Source of the DNA: Umezawaea tangerina
GTDB lineage: Bacteria > Actinomycetota > Actinomycetes > Mycobacteriales > Pseudonocardiaceae
Length of the DNA stretch: 64,000 bases
Direction: 5' to 3'
NCBI RefSeq assembly: GCF_003002815.1
Contig: NZ_PVTF01000023.1
Span: 62,001 to 126,000 of the forward strand
The notes beneath the pieces are model-generated. The model did not search any database. It worked only from the letters and a program-made list of their open reading frames with translations, and had not been told where the DNA came from. Of this stretch, positions 24,968 to 31,616 are shown one piece after another. The position numbers and the translations under genes are program-made. Every line of letters starts with the position of its first letter. Within the stretch, counting starts at the first letter, position 1.

Positions 24968-25014
24968 CGGGTCCTCCTCGGAATCGGAACAGTGGGGTGG
25001 AGGGTAGTTCCGTC

Positions 25015-25665
25015 CTACGCGCTGTCCAGGCTGGTCAGCATCTGCGCGCGCACCCTGGAGAGGTGGCGGCGCATGGCGCGGTTGGCCTGGTGGGTGTCGC
25101 CGGCGGCGATGGCCGCCACCAGGGCGTCGTGGTCGTCCAGGGAGGCCTGCTGGTGCGGCGGGTCGTCCTTGAGGCCCGCGCGGAGCAGGACGACTCGTTG
25201 TTGCACCAGGCGGACCTGTTCGGCGATGCGGGGGCTTCGGGCGGCGTCGAGCAGGGCCTGGTGGAAGGCGAGGTCGAGGCGGTAGGGGAAGCGGGCGCCG
25301 GTGCGGTGGGTGTTGCGGGACTCGGCGCAGACCTCGCGCAACCGTTCGACGTCCCCGTCGGTGCGGCGGCTGGCCGCGAGCTCGGCGGCGGCGCATTCGA
25401 GGGCGGAGCGGAGCTCGAAGAGGGCGCGGACCTCGTCGGCGTCGGCCTTGGGGACGTGGGCGCCCTTGTTGGGCACGAGCACCAGCAGGCCTTCGCTGGA
25501 GAGGTGGCGGATGGCCTCGCGGAGGGGGCCTCGGCTGATGCCGAGGCGGTGGGCGAGCTCGACCTCGTTGACGCGTTCGCCCGGCGGGATCTCGCCGGTG
25601 AGCACGAGCTCGCGCAGGACGTCGACGGTCTGGCCCGCCAGGCTCAGGTGGAGCGGGGGTGTCAC
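25015..25665 (-). CDS. GntR-family regulator with FCD domain
   Basis: 216 residues from the GTG at 25665. The winged helix at 10-70 contains R-V-N-E-V-E-L-A-H-R-L-G-I-S-R-G-P-L-R-E-A-I-R-H-L. The helical FCD domain covers about 78-210: E-L-R-S-A-L-E, D-L-A-F-H-Q-A-L (metal-ligand region) and D-D-H-D-A-L-V. The ligand is usually a small organic acid. It is divergent from an asparaginase gene, with a perfect dyad of FadR-subfamily type between them, so it probably controls asparagine or dicarboxylate use. Confidence 0.9.
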   Translation of the reverse strand: MTPPLHLSLAGQTVDVLRELVLTGEIPPGERVNEVELAHRLGISRGPLREAIRHLSSEGLLVLVPNKGAHVPKADADEVRALFELRSALECAAAELAASRRTDGDVERLREVCAESRNTHRTGARFPYRLDLAFHQALLDAARSPRIAEQVRLVQQRVVLLRAGLKDDPPHQQASLDDHDALVAAIAAGDTHQANRAMRRHLSRVRAQMLTSLDSA

Positions 25666-25706
25666 GTGCGTCTCCCGGGGCTGGTCTGCGACGAGTACCT
25701 CATGTT

Positions 25707-25720
25707 AACTGTCGACAGTT
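25707..25720. promoter_or_regulatory. GntR/FadR-type operator
   Basis: Perfect 14-bp palindrome AACTGTCGACAGTT, containing T-G-T-N2-A-C-A as preferred by the FadR subfamily, in the 76-base gap between the GntR gene and the asparaginase gene. Confidence 0.7.
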
Positions 25721-25741
25721 GGCAGTACTTGAGGAGGCGGT

Positions 25742-26695
25742 GTGGTGCACGAGGTGGTGGCCGAGGTGTGGCGGGGCGAGTTCCTGGAGTCCGTGCACCA
25801 CGGCACGGTCGTGGCACTGGGCGCCGACGGGCGGGCGGTGCTGAGCGTGGGGCGGCCGGAGCTGGTGGCGTTCCCCCGCTCGTCGAACAAGCCGGTGCAG
25901 GGGCTGGCGATGGTCCGCCACGGGCTCGACCTCGACGGTGAGCTGCTGGCGCTGGCCTGCGCCAGCCACTCCGGTGAGGACTTCCACGTCGAGGGCGTGC
26001 GGCGGATCCTGGCGAAGGCGGGGCTGGGCTTCGACGCGCTGCAGTGCACGCCGGACCTGCCGATCGGGGAGGCTGCGCTGGCCGCGCACCTCAAGGCGGG
26101 CCGGGGGCGGGCACCCGAGTACATGAACTGCTCCGGCAAGCACGCCGCGATGCTGCTGACCTGCGTGCGCAACGGCTGGTCGACCGACGACTACCTGGCG
26201 TTCGAGCACCCGCTCCAGGTGGCGATCCGGGCCACCCTGGAGGAGCTGGCGGGCGAACGGGTCGGGGCGGTCGGCGTGGACGGCTGCGGGGCGCCGCTGT
26301 TCGGGATCAGCCTGAACGGGCTGGCCAGGGCGTTCGGCAGGATGGCCGGCGCGCGGGCCGGGACGGAGGAGCACCGGGTCGCGGCGGCGATGAACGCCCA
26401 CCCGGAGCACGTCGGCGGCACGGGCCGCGACGTCACGGCGCTGATGCGCGCGCTGCCGGGGGCGATGGCCAAGGACGGCGCCGAGGGCGTGTACGCGATC
26501 GGGCTGCCGGACGGGTCGGCGGTGGCGTTGAAGATCGCCGACGGGTCCAGCCGGGCGCGGGCCGTGGTGATGGTGGCGGCGCTGCGGGCGCTGGGCGTGG
26601 ACGTGGGGTCGCTGACCACGTTGGCGACGGTCCCGGTCCTGGGGCACGGGCGCGAGGTCGGCGCGGTGCGGCCGGCTTTGGCCCTGGCGGGCTGA
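25742..26695 (+). CDS. L-asparaginase II (thermolabile/AnsA-unrelated type)
   Basis: 317 residues; GTG at 25742, with GAGGAGGCG just upstream. Matches the asparaginase_II family (PF06089): F-P-R-S-S-N-K-P-V-Q, A-C-A-S-H-S-G-E, C-S-G-K-H-A-A-M-L, D-G-C-G-A-P and G-T-G-R-D. It belongs to the penicillin-binding-fold Rhizobium-type enzymes, unrelated to E. coli AnsB. It hydrolyses L-asparagine to aspartate and ammonia in the cytoplasm. Probably regulated by the divergent GntR protein. Confidence 0.9.
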   Translation: MVHEVVAEVWRGEFLESVHHGTVVALGADGRAVLSVGRPELVAFPRSSNKPVQGLAMVRHGLDLDGELLALACASHSGEDFHVEGVRRILAKAGLGFDALQCTPDLPIGEAALAAHLKAGRGRAPEYMNCSGKHAAMLLTCVRNGWSTDDYLAFEHPLQVAIRATLEELAGERVGAVGVDGCGAPLFGISLNGLARAFGRMAGARAGTEEHRVAAAMNAHPEHVGGTGRDVTALMRALPGAMAKDGAEGVYAIGLPDGSAVALKIADGSSRARAVVMVAALRALGVDVGSLTTLATVPVLGHGREVGAVRPALALAG

Positions 26696-26715
26696 GGAAC
26701 CTCTATTCTCGGGTG

Positions 26716-27030
26716 ATGGCCACCTTTCCAGGCGCGGGAAGACCGGAGGACGGACCGGAGAAGCGGTTCGCCGACGACCTCATCGGGCTTGATCCGGCGG
26801 ACCCCGAGGCCAAGGCCTTCGCGGAGCACCTGGACCGGATGGAGCGGGAACGCCCCGGTTACACCGTCGAGGGGTACCTCGCGGGGGTCGCGGACTTCGC
26901 CGACTCGGCGAACCGCGCGAGCGGTGAGCAACGTCTCGTGGCGGTGCTGGTGGTGGGGCTGATCCTGCTCGGTGTGCTGATCAGCGTGTGGTTCGGGCTC
27001 GGCGAGATCATCTCCGTGCTGTTCGGCTGA
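26716..27030 (+). CDS. Small single-pass membrane protein
   Basis: 104 residues from the ATG at 26716. A hydrophilic N-terminal 75 residues (E-H-L-D-R-M-E-R-E-R-P-G-Y-T-V-E-G-Y-L-A) is followed by one strong transmembrane helix (L-V-A-V-L-V-V-G-L-I-L-L-G-V-L-I) and a short hydrophobic end. No family recognised. It lies 20 bases after the asparaginase gene, so it may be cotranscribed. Confidence 0.6.
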   Translation: MATFPGAGRPEDGPEKRFADDLIGLDPADPEAKAFAEHLDRMERERPGYTVEGYLAGVADFADSANRASGEQRLVAVLVVGLILLGVLISVWFGLGEIISVLFG

Positions 27031-27084
27031 GCCGTAAGACACCCGCAACCCACCCCGGCCCGGAAACCGCATTAGCGTGGAGGC

Positions 27085-27513
27085 ATGGAACCTGTTGTCG
27101 GCGCCACGCCGAAGGACGTCCGTTCGGAGCAGGAGTGGCGGGAGAGCCTGACCCCGAGCGAGTACCGGGTGCTCCGCCAGGGCGGCACCGAGCCCGCCTG
27201 GGTCGGCGAGTACACGGACACCAAGACCGTCGGTGTCTACGAGTGCCGCGCGTGCGGCACGGAGCTGTTCCGCAGCGAGACCAAGTTCGACTCGCACTGC
27301 GGGTGGCCGTCGTTCTTCTCCCCGCTGGCCGCGGACCGCGTGATCCTGCGCGAGGACCGCGCCATGGGCATGGTCCGCACGGAGGTGCTTTGCGCGCATT
27401 GCCACAGCCACCTCGGGCACGTGTTCGAGGGCGAGGGTTACGAGACCCCGACCGACCAGCGCTACTGCATCAACAGCATCAGCCTGCGTTTGGTCGACGA
27501 CTCCGCGCGGTGA
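27085..27513 (+). CDS. msrB: Peptide methionine (R)-S-oxide reductase
   Basis: 142 residues, full length for the family. Four zinc-binding cysteines (C54, C57, C103, C106), H-C-G-W-P-S-F-F, and the catalytic C128 in Q-R-Y-C-I-N-S are present. It repairs oxidised methionine residues in proteins with thioredoxin as reductant. A likely -10 lies in A-T-T-A-G-C-G-T-G-G-A-G-G just before the start; the GGAGG is the ribosome site. Confidence 0.95.
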   Translation: MEPVVGATPKDVRSEQEWRESLTPSEYRVLRQGGTEPAWVGEYTDTKTVGVYECRACGTELFRSETKFDSHCGWPSFFSPLAADRVILREDRAMGMVRTEVLCAHCHSHLGHVFEGEGYETPTDQRYCINSISLRLVDDSAR

Positions 27514-27849
27514 CGTGCCCATTCCCGAATAGCGCCGCAACGCGGTCGCACGAGTGCGGAAAGCAACAGGCGACACAGCGCTCGCGGTGCAGCAGACTGG
27601 ACTTGTCGCACCGGATGGCGCCAGTCCGCGGCGCCACCCGGACTCGTCTCTGACCTGGGAGGAAGCATGCTTTCGCGCAAGGGCACCGACGGTGAGGGGT
27701 CCAGTGGGGTCGACGGGTCGTCGTCCTCCTAAGAACCGCCTAATACCAGCCTAAGTCTTGCTCAAGCCCCTTGCCGCTGTGTGTTCCGCAGCACAGTATT
27801 GCCTTTCGATTGGCGGATTCGTTCCGCCAAGAGCGGTAGGGGGTGGACC
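27514..27849. other. 336-base region before the MNIO cluster
   Basis: Non-coding apart from a short ORF at 27667. From 27733 to 27849 the composition is markedly AT-richer than the flanks and includes an inverted repeat TTGGCGGA-T-TCGTTCCGCCAA close to the first gene, a reasonable place for the promoter of the 27850-30919 operon. A second patch near 27590-27635 holds GGCGCC repeats. Confidence 0.45.
27667..27732 (+). CDS. Short ORF encoding a 21-residue Gly/Ser-rich peptide
   Basis: The ATG at 27667 follows GGGAGGAAGC, an excellent ribosome site. It encodes MLSRKGTDGEGSS, then G-V-D-G and four serines, before TAA. No family recognised. It precedes the TIGR04222 genes by 118 bases and could be a leader peptide or a small secreted-type peptide. 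Support is only the ribosome site and position. Confidence 0.35.
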   Translation: MLSRKGTDGEGSSGVDGSSSS

Positions 27850-28773
27850 GTGGACCAGCCGTGGGGGCTCTCGGGCCCGGAATTCCTGAGGATCTACTGG
27901 ATCGCGTTGGGCGTCGCCCTGCTGTTCGCGGTCTTCGTCCGGATGCGCATGCGGGCCAGTCGGGGTGACGGGCCCGCACGCGATCTCGGCATCGACGAGC
28001 TGGCGTACCTGTCCGGCGGGCCGCGCCGGGTCGTCGAGGCCTCGCTGGCCCGGCTGATCGAGGCCGAGGCCCTGCGCTCGACGCGCCGCGGCACCGTCAG
28101 CCTGATCGGCAAGCCCACCGCGGTGAACCCGGTGGACAAGGCCGTGCTGGCGGACGCCGCCCGCTACAGCAAGCGCACGCTGAACCTCCTGATGGCCACC
28201 GTCGCGCAGACCGACGCGGTGAAGTCGATCGCGACCCGCCTCGGTGAGCAGGGACTGCTCGTGGACCCCGTCGTGGCCAAGCGGCAGGCGCGGGTGGGTG
28301 TCGTGCCGATGCTGGTGCTGTTCCTGATCGGGGTCGTCCGCTGGGTCAACGGGATCGCGATCGGCGCTCCCGTCGGCTGGCTGACGCTCCAGCTGGTGGT
28401 CACCGCGCTGCTGGCGGTGCTGATGACCAGGGCGGGCCGGATCCGGCGCACGGCCAGGGGTGACCGCGCGCTGGACGGCGCCCGCACCGGTGGCACCGGG
28501 GCCGGGGTGACCGGCCCGGCCGTGGCCGTGGGCGGGGCGGTCGGCCTGGTCGCGCTCGGCGGCCTGTCGGCGCACCCTGACCTGACGCTGCGGACCGCGC
28601 TGATGACCCAGGCCTACGGGTCGGGTTCGTCCGGCGGCGGCGGCTCGACGTACGTGGGGAGCTCGTGCTCGAGCTCCAGCGGCAACTCCTGCTCCAGCTC
28701 CAGCGGCAGCAGCTGCGGCAGCGGGGGTGGCGGTTGCGGGGGTGGCGGCGGCTGCGGTGGGGGCGGCGGCTGA
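27850..28773 (+). CDS. TIGR04222-type membrane protein with Cys/Gly/Ser tail (MNIO-substrate candidate)
   Basis: 307 residues from the GTG at 27850 (V-D-Q-P-W-G-L-S-G-P-E-F-L, the usual family start). A membrane helix at 11-31, a soluble region with L-A-Y-L-S-G-G-P-R-R-V-V-E-A-S-L-A-R-L (about 50-70), two further helices at 150-166 and 172-192, a Gly-rich segment, then from about 257 a low-complexity Gly/Ser tail. All five cysteines of the protein lie in this tail (273, 281, 289, 296, 302), spaced by 6-8 residues. The DUF692 oxygenase gene downstream makes the tail a candidate for cysteine modification. The frame is open upstream to 27781, but the GTG matches family starts. Confidence 0.85.
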   Translation: MDQPWGLSGPEFLRIYWIALGVALLFAVFVRMRMRASRGDGPARDLGIDELAYLSGGPRRVVEASLARLIEAEALRSTRRGTVSLIGKPTAVNPVDKAVLADAARYSKRTLNLLMATVAQTDAVKSIATRLGEQGLLVDPVVAKRQARVGVVPMLVLFLIGVVRWVNGIAIGAPVGWLTLQLVVTALLAVLMTRAGRIRRTARGDRALDGARTGGTGAGVTGPAVAVGGAVGLVALGGLSAHPDLTLRTALMTQAYGSGSSGGGGSTYVGSSCSSSSGNSCSSSSGSSCGSGGGGCGGGGGCGGGGG

Positions 28774-28785
28774 CCGCAGGGGGGC

Positions 28786-28832
28786 GCCAAGGCCATCACC
28801 GGACGTCGTGACGTCCTCGTGATGGCCTTGGC
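28786..28832 (+). terminator. Two-part hairpin between the two TIGR04222 genes (attenuator/terminator)
   Basis: GCCAAGGCCATCAC pairs perfectly with GTGATGGCCTTGGC (14 bp), and GGACGTC pairs with GACGTCC inside it. It is very stable and lies directly after the first TIGR04222 stop. It may reduce read-through so that the first protein is made in excess over the later genes, or protect the 3' end of its mRNA. Confidence 0.7.
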
Positions 28833-28902
28833 CGCGTGACGCGGAACGAACAGGCCCGCCGCGGAGTCGGATGGCCATCGGCTTGGGTGAAAGGCGGCGG
28901 TC

Positions 28903-29760
28903 ATGACTTCCGGGACGACGATATCGGGCAGACCAGGGATCTCGGCCGAGGAGTTCGGCTACCTGGCGGGCGGTCCTGGCCGCGCCGCGGAGGTGGCGGT
29001 CGTCCGGCTCCTGGAGGGCGGGCTGCTGCGGATCTCCCGCGAGGGCGTGGTGAGCGCGGTGGCCTCGGGCGCCGCGGGCGCGGGCACGCCGCTGGAGGCG
29101 TACGCGCTGGGCGCGGCCCGCACCGGCCGGATGCTGGGCGACCTGGTCAAGTCCACGGCCACCAGCGAGGCGGCCTCGGCGCTGCGGCAGCACCTGGTCG
29201 ACCGGGGCCTGGTCGTGTCCGACGCCCGCCGCAAGACGTGGTCGACGGTCCGGGTGCTCTGCTTCGTCGCGTTCTTCGCCGCCATCGCCCTCACGATCGT
29301 GTTCCGGGTGCACTTCGGGGTCGCGATCGGCGTGGCCGTGGTGGCGCTGCTGCTGCGCTGGTTCGCGGGCCGGATGCGGCGCCCGGTGCGCCGGGCGGGC
29401 AGGCGCGAGGTCGGCCGGGTCAAGGTGGCCGCGGGCGACCGGGTGGGCATGGTCGCGCAGATGGGCCTGCTGGGCCGGGTCGGCCAGTTCCCGCGGATGT
29501 ACTACGTGTGGGAGATGCTGGGCATCGTGCCGAGCGCCGGTGCCACGCTGCGCAGGCGCAAGCCCGTCCGCAACAGCGGCGACACCGGCACGATGTACGG
29601 GAGCAGCTGCAACAGCTGCTCCAGCTGCTCCAGCGGGTGCGGTGCCGACAACAGCGGGTGCGGCAGCGGCAGCAGCTGCGGGTCGAGCGGCGACAGCGGG
29701 TCGTCGTGCAGCAGCGGCTCGTCCTGCGGGTCGTCGTGCGGTGGAGGGGGCGGGGACTGA
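28903..29760 (+). CDS. Second TIGR04222-type membrane protein with Cys-rich tail (MNIO-substrate candidate)
   Basis: 285 residues, with a shorter N-terminus than the first copy. Family segment [20 protein letters not shown] at 13-32. Hydrophobic segments at about 116-134 and 138-153, then a basic stretch. From about 230 to the end there is a tail of Ser, Gly and nine cysteines (236, 239, 242, 246, 253, 259, 269, 275, 279); only one other cysteine occurs (C120, in a membrane helix). The stop overlaps the ATG of the DUF692 gene (TGATG), so both are translated together. Confidence 0.85.
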   Translation: MTSGTTISGRPGISAEEFGYLAGGPGRAAEVAVVRLLEGGLLRISREGVVSAVASGAAGAGTPLEAYALGAARTGRMLGDLVKSTATSEAASALRQHLVDRGLVVSDARRKTWSTVRVLCFVAFFAAIALTIVFRVHFGVAIGVAVVALLLRWFAGRMRRPVRRAGRREVGRVKVAAGDRVGMVAQMGLLGRVGQFPRMYYVWEMLGIVPSAGATLRRRKPVRNSGDTGTMYGSSCNSCSSCSSGCGADNSGCGSGSSCGSSGDSGSSCSSGSSCGSSCGGGGGD

Positions 29761-30575
29761 TGGGCGTGCTGGACAAGCTCGGCGTCGGCATCGGCTGGCG
29801 CCCGGAGATCGACCTGACCGTGGAACGGCTGCCCGGCGTCGACTTCGTCGAGGTGGTGGCCGAGAACCTGCACGTGGAGCACCTGCCGGAGTCGATCCTG
29901 CTGCTGCGCGAACGGGGTGTCCCGGTGCTGCCGCACGCGGTGTCGCTGTCGCTGGGCAGCGCGGACCCCGTCGAGCCGGACCGCGTCGAGCACCTGGGCG
30001 CGGTCGCCGAGGCGCTGGGGGCGCCGCTGGTGAGCGACCACGTCTGCTTCGTCCGCGCGGGCGGGCTCGACTCGGGCCACCTGATGCCGGTGCCGCGCAC
30101 CCGCGACGCGCTGGACGTGCTGGTGGCCAACGTGAAGACGGCGCAGGCGAACCTGCCGGTGCCGCTGGCGCTGGAGAACATCGCCGCCCTGCTGGAGTGG
30201 CCCGACGGCGAGCTGACCGAGGGCCAGTTCCTCGCCGAGCTGGTCGAGCGCACCGACTGCCACCTGCTGATCGACGTGGCGAACCTGCACGCGAACGCGC
30301 TCAACCTGGGCACGGACCCGAACCGGTTCCTCGACGAGATCCCGTTGGAGCGGCTGGCCTACGTGCACGTGGCGGGCGGCGTCGAGCACAACGGCGTCTA
30401 CCACGACACGCACGCCCACGCGGTGCGGCCGGAGGTGCTGGAGCTGCTGGGCGAGCTGCGGTCGCGGGTGGACCCGCCGGGCGTGCTGCTGGAGCGCGAC
30501 GACAACTACCCGTCGGACACCGAGCTGGCGGGCGAGCTGGCCGCGATCCGCGGGGTGCTGGCGAGGCACGCGTGA
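29760..30575 (+). CDS. DUF692/MNIO-family multinuclear iron oxygenase-like protein
   Basis: 271 residues; TIM-barrel DUF692 domain. Start G-V-G-I-G-W-R-P-E, then [11 protein letters not shown]. Probable metal ligands: H59 ([10 protein letters not shown]), D93/H94 (S-D-H-V-C), E139 (L-A-L-E-N), D172 and H177 (I-D-V-A-N-L-H), H203 (Y-V-H-V-A-G-G), D216/H218 (H-D-T-H) and E245 (L-L-E-R-D-D-N-Y-P). MbnB and TglH of this family oxidise cysteines in peptides to oxazolone/thioamide or remove the beta carbon. Translationally coupled to the Cys-tailed protein before it and to a small partner after it (GTGA overlap). Confidence 0.92.
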   Translation: MGVLDKLGVGIGWRPEIDLTVERLPGVDFVEVVAENLHVEHLPESILLLRERGVPVLPHAVSLSLGSADPVEPDRVEHLGAVAEALGAPLVSDHVCFVRAGGLDSGHLMPVPRTRDALDVLVANVKTAQANLPVPLALENIAALLEWPDGELTEGQFLAELVERTDCHLLIDVANLHANALNLGTDPNRFLDEIPLERLAYVHVAGGVEHNGVYHDTHAHAVRPEVLELLGELRSRVDPPGVLLERDDNYPSDTELAGELAAIRGVLARHA

Positions 30576-30919
30576 ACGGGGACCAGCGCGAGCGGCTCGC
30601 ACGGGCGCAGGCGGAGCTGCTCGGCGCGCTGCTCGCGGGCGGCCCCTCCCCCGCCGGGTTCGACCAGCGGCTGCTGGCGGTCGAGGCGAACTCCTTGCTG
30701 GCCAAGAGGCGCGGCATCGTGGCGATGCTGAACCCCGAGGTCGCCGACGTGCTGGCCGACCGCTTCCGGCCGCTGTTCGACGAGTACGCCCGCGCGCACC
30801 CGCGCAGGACGGGCAGCCGGGCGCGGGAGGACGCGGTGGACTTCGCGGCGTGGGCGCGGGAACGCGGCGAGCTCCCCACCGAGAAACCGAATCGCTGGTG
30901 GCGGAGGAAGGCAACCTGA
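30572..30919 (+). CDS. Small MNIO partner protein (substrate-recognition candidate)
   Basis: 115 residues from the GTG at 30572, overlapping the DUF692 stop. Helical: [26 protein letters not shown], then a helix-rich [12 protein letters not shown] and [12 protein letters not shown]. The position after a DUF692 gene and the [10 protein letters not shown] segment resemble partner proteins (MbnC/TglI/HvfC-like) that bring substrate to the oxygenase. The Streptomyces SCO6045-type proteins may be close relatives; I have not been able to check this. Confidence 0.7.
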   Translation: MNGDQRERLARAQAELLGALLAGGPSPAGFDQRLLAVEANSLLAKRRGIVAMLNPEVADVLADRFRPLFDEYARAHPRRTGSRAREDAVDFAAWARERGELPTEKPNRWWRRKAT

Positions 30920-30944
30920 AGCGGTCCACCCCCGTCTGGTGGTC

Positions 30945-31427
30945 ATGAGGATCGTCGGGGTGCTGGGTTGCCTGCTGGTGCTGGGTGCGTGCGGGTCTGA
31001 GCCCGAGGTCGGCTGCACGATGATCGGGACACCGGTGGGGATCGGGCTGGACGTGGCGATGCCCGAGGTGCGGACCGCGACCATGCAGGTCTGCTGGGAC
31101 GACAAGTGCGTCGACCCCGTCGTGGAGCTGCACCCGTCGTCCTCGGCGGGCCCGCAGACGTGCACCGGCACCGCCCCGACGGACTCGTGCGGGGTGTCGG
31201 TCGTGCCGACCGGCGGCCGCAACGGCTTCGCGGACGTCCCCGACCTGCCCACCGCGCCGGTGCGGGTCACCCTGCGGCTGTCGGACGCGAACGGCGTGGT
31301 GCTCGTCGACGAGGTGCTGACCGCGACGCCGAAACCCGCCTACCCCAACGGTGTCGAGTGCGGCGGGCAGGGCCCGCAGACCGGCCTGGTGGTGTCCGCC
31401 GCGGGGGTCGTGACCGAGCGGACCTGA
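30945..31427 (+). CDS. Cysteine-containing lipoprotein of unknown function
   Basis: 160 residues from the ATG at 30945 (a GTG six bases earlier is also possible). Signal peptide with lipobox L-G-A-C-G. The mature part has C-T-M, C-W-D-D-K-C, and several more cysteines, probably disulfide-bonded outside the membrane, with a predicted beta-sandwich pattern (V-R-V-T-L-R-L-S-D). It follows the MNIO cluster in the same direction after about 25 bases, so it may be part of that operon. Confidence 0.65.
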   Translation: MRIVGVLGCLLVLGACGSEPEVGCTMIGTPVGIGLDVAMPEVRTATMQVCWDDKCVDPVVELHPSSSAGPQTCTGTAPTDSCGVSVVPTGGRNGFADVPDLPTAPVRVTLRLSDANGVVLVDEVLTATPKPAYPNGVECGGQGPQTGLVVSAAGVVTERT

Positions 31428-31501
31428 CCCGCGCAAGTCAGGGGTTCGGATCGTGGAACTTGGGCCATTGGGAGCAGCCGCGGTCGTGACGGGGTCGCTA
31501 G

Positions 31502-31543
31502 GTTCGGGGCGCTGGGGGGATTTCGTCACTTTCGGTACACCGC
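31502..31543 (+). promoter_or_regulatory. Conserved promoter/leader element of the first subtilase gene
   Basis: GTTCGGGGCGC, then GGGGGATTTCGTCACTTTCG and GTACACCGC, ends 73 bases before the TTG start. Almost the same block lies at the same distance before the second subtilase (35068-35108): G-T-T-C-G-G-A-G-C-G-C, GGGACTTTCGTCAC, C-G-G-T-G-C-A-C-C-G-C. Conservation outside coding sequence suggests a promoter or regulator site kept after duplication. Confidence 0.55.
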
Positions 31544-31616
31544 TGCCGCCGTCTGCCAGACGCCTTCCAGCAGCGCATCCGGGTGGGTGCGCGTCCCTGG
31601 AGGGGAGAGTTCGCCG

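Noticed and set aside
28614-28773. Gly/Ser/Cys codon repeats considered as a DNA satellite or CRISPR-like repeat
   Set aside because: The periodicity follows codons in a supported reading frame; there are no conserved spacers or repeat units.
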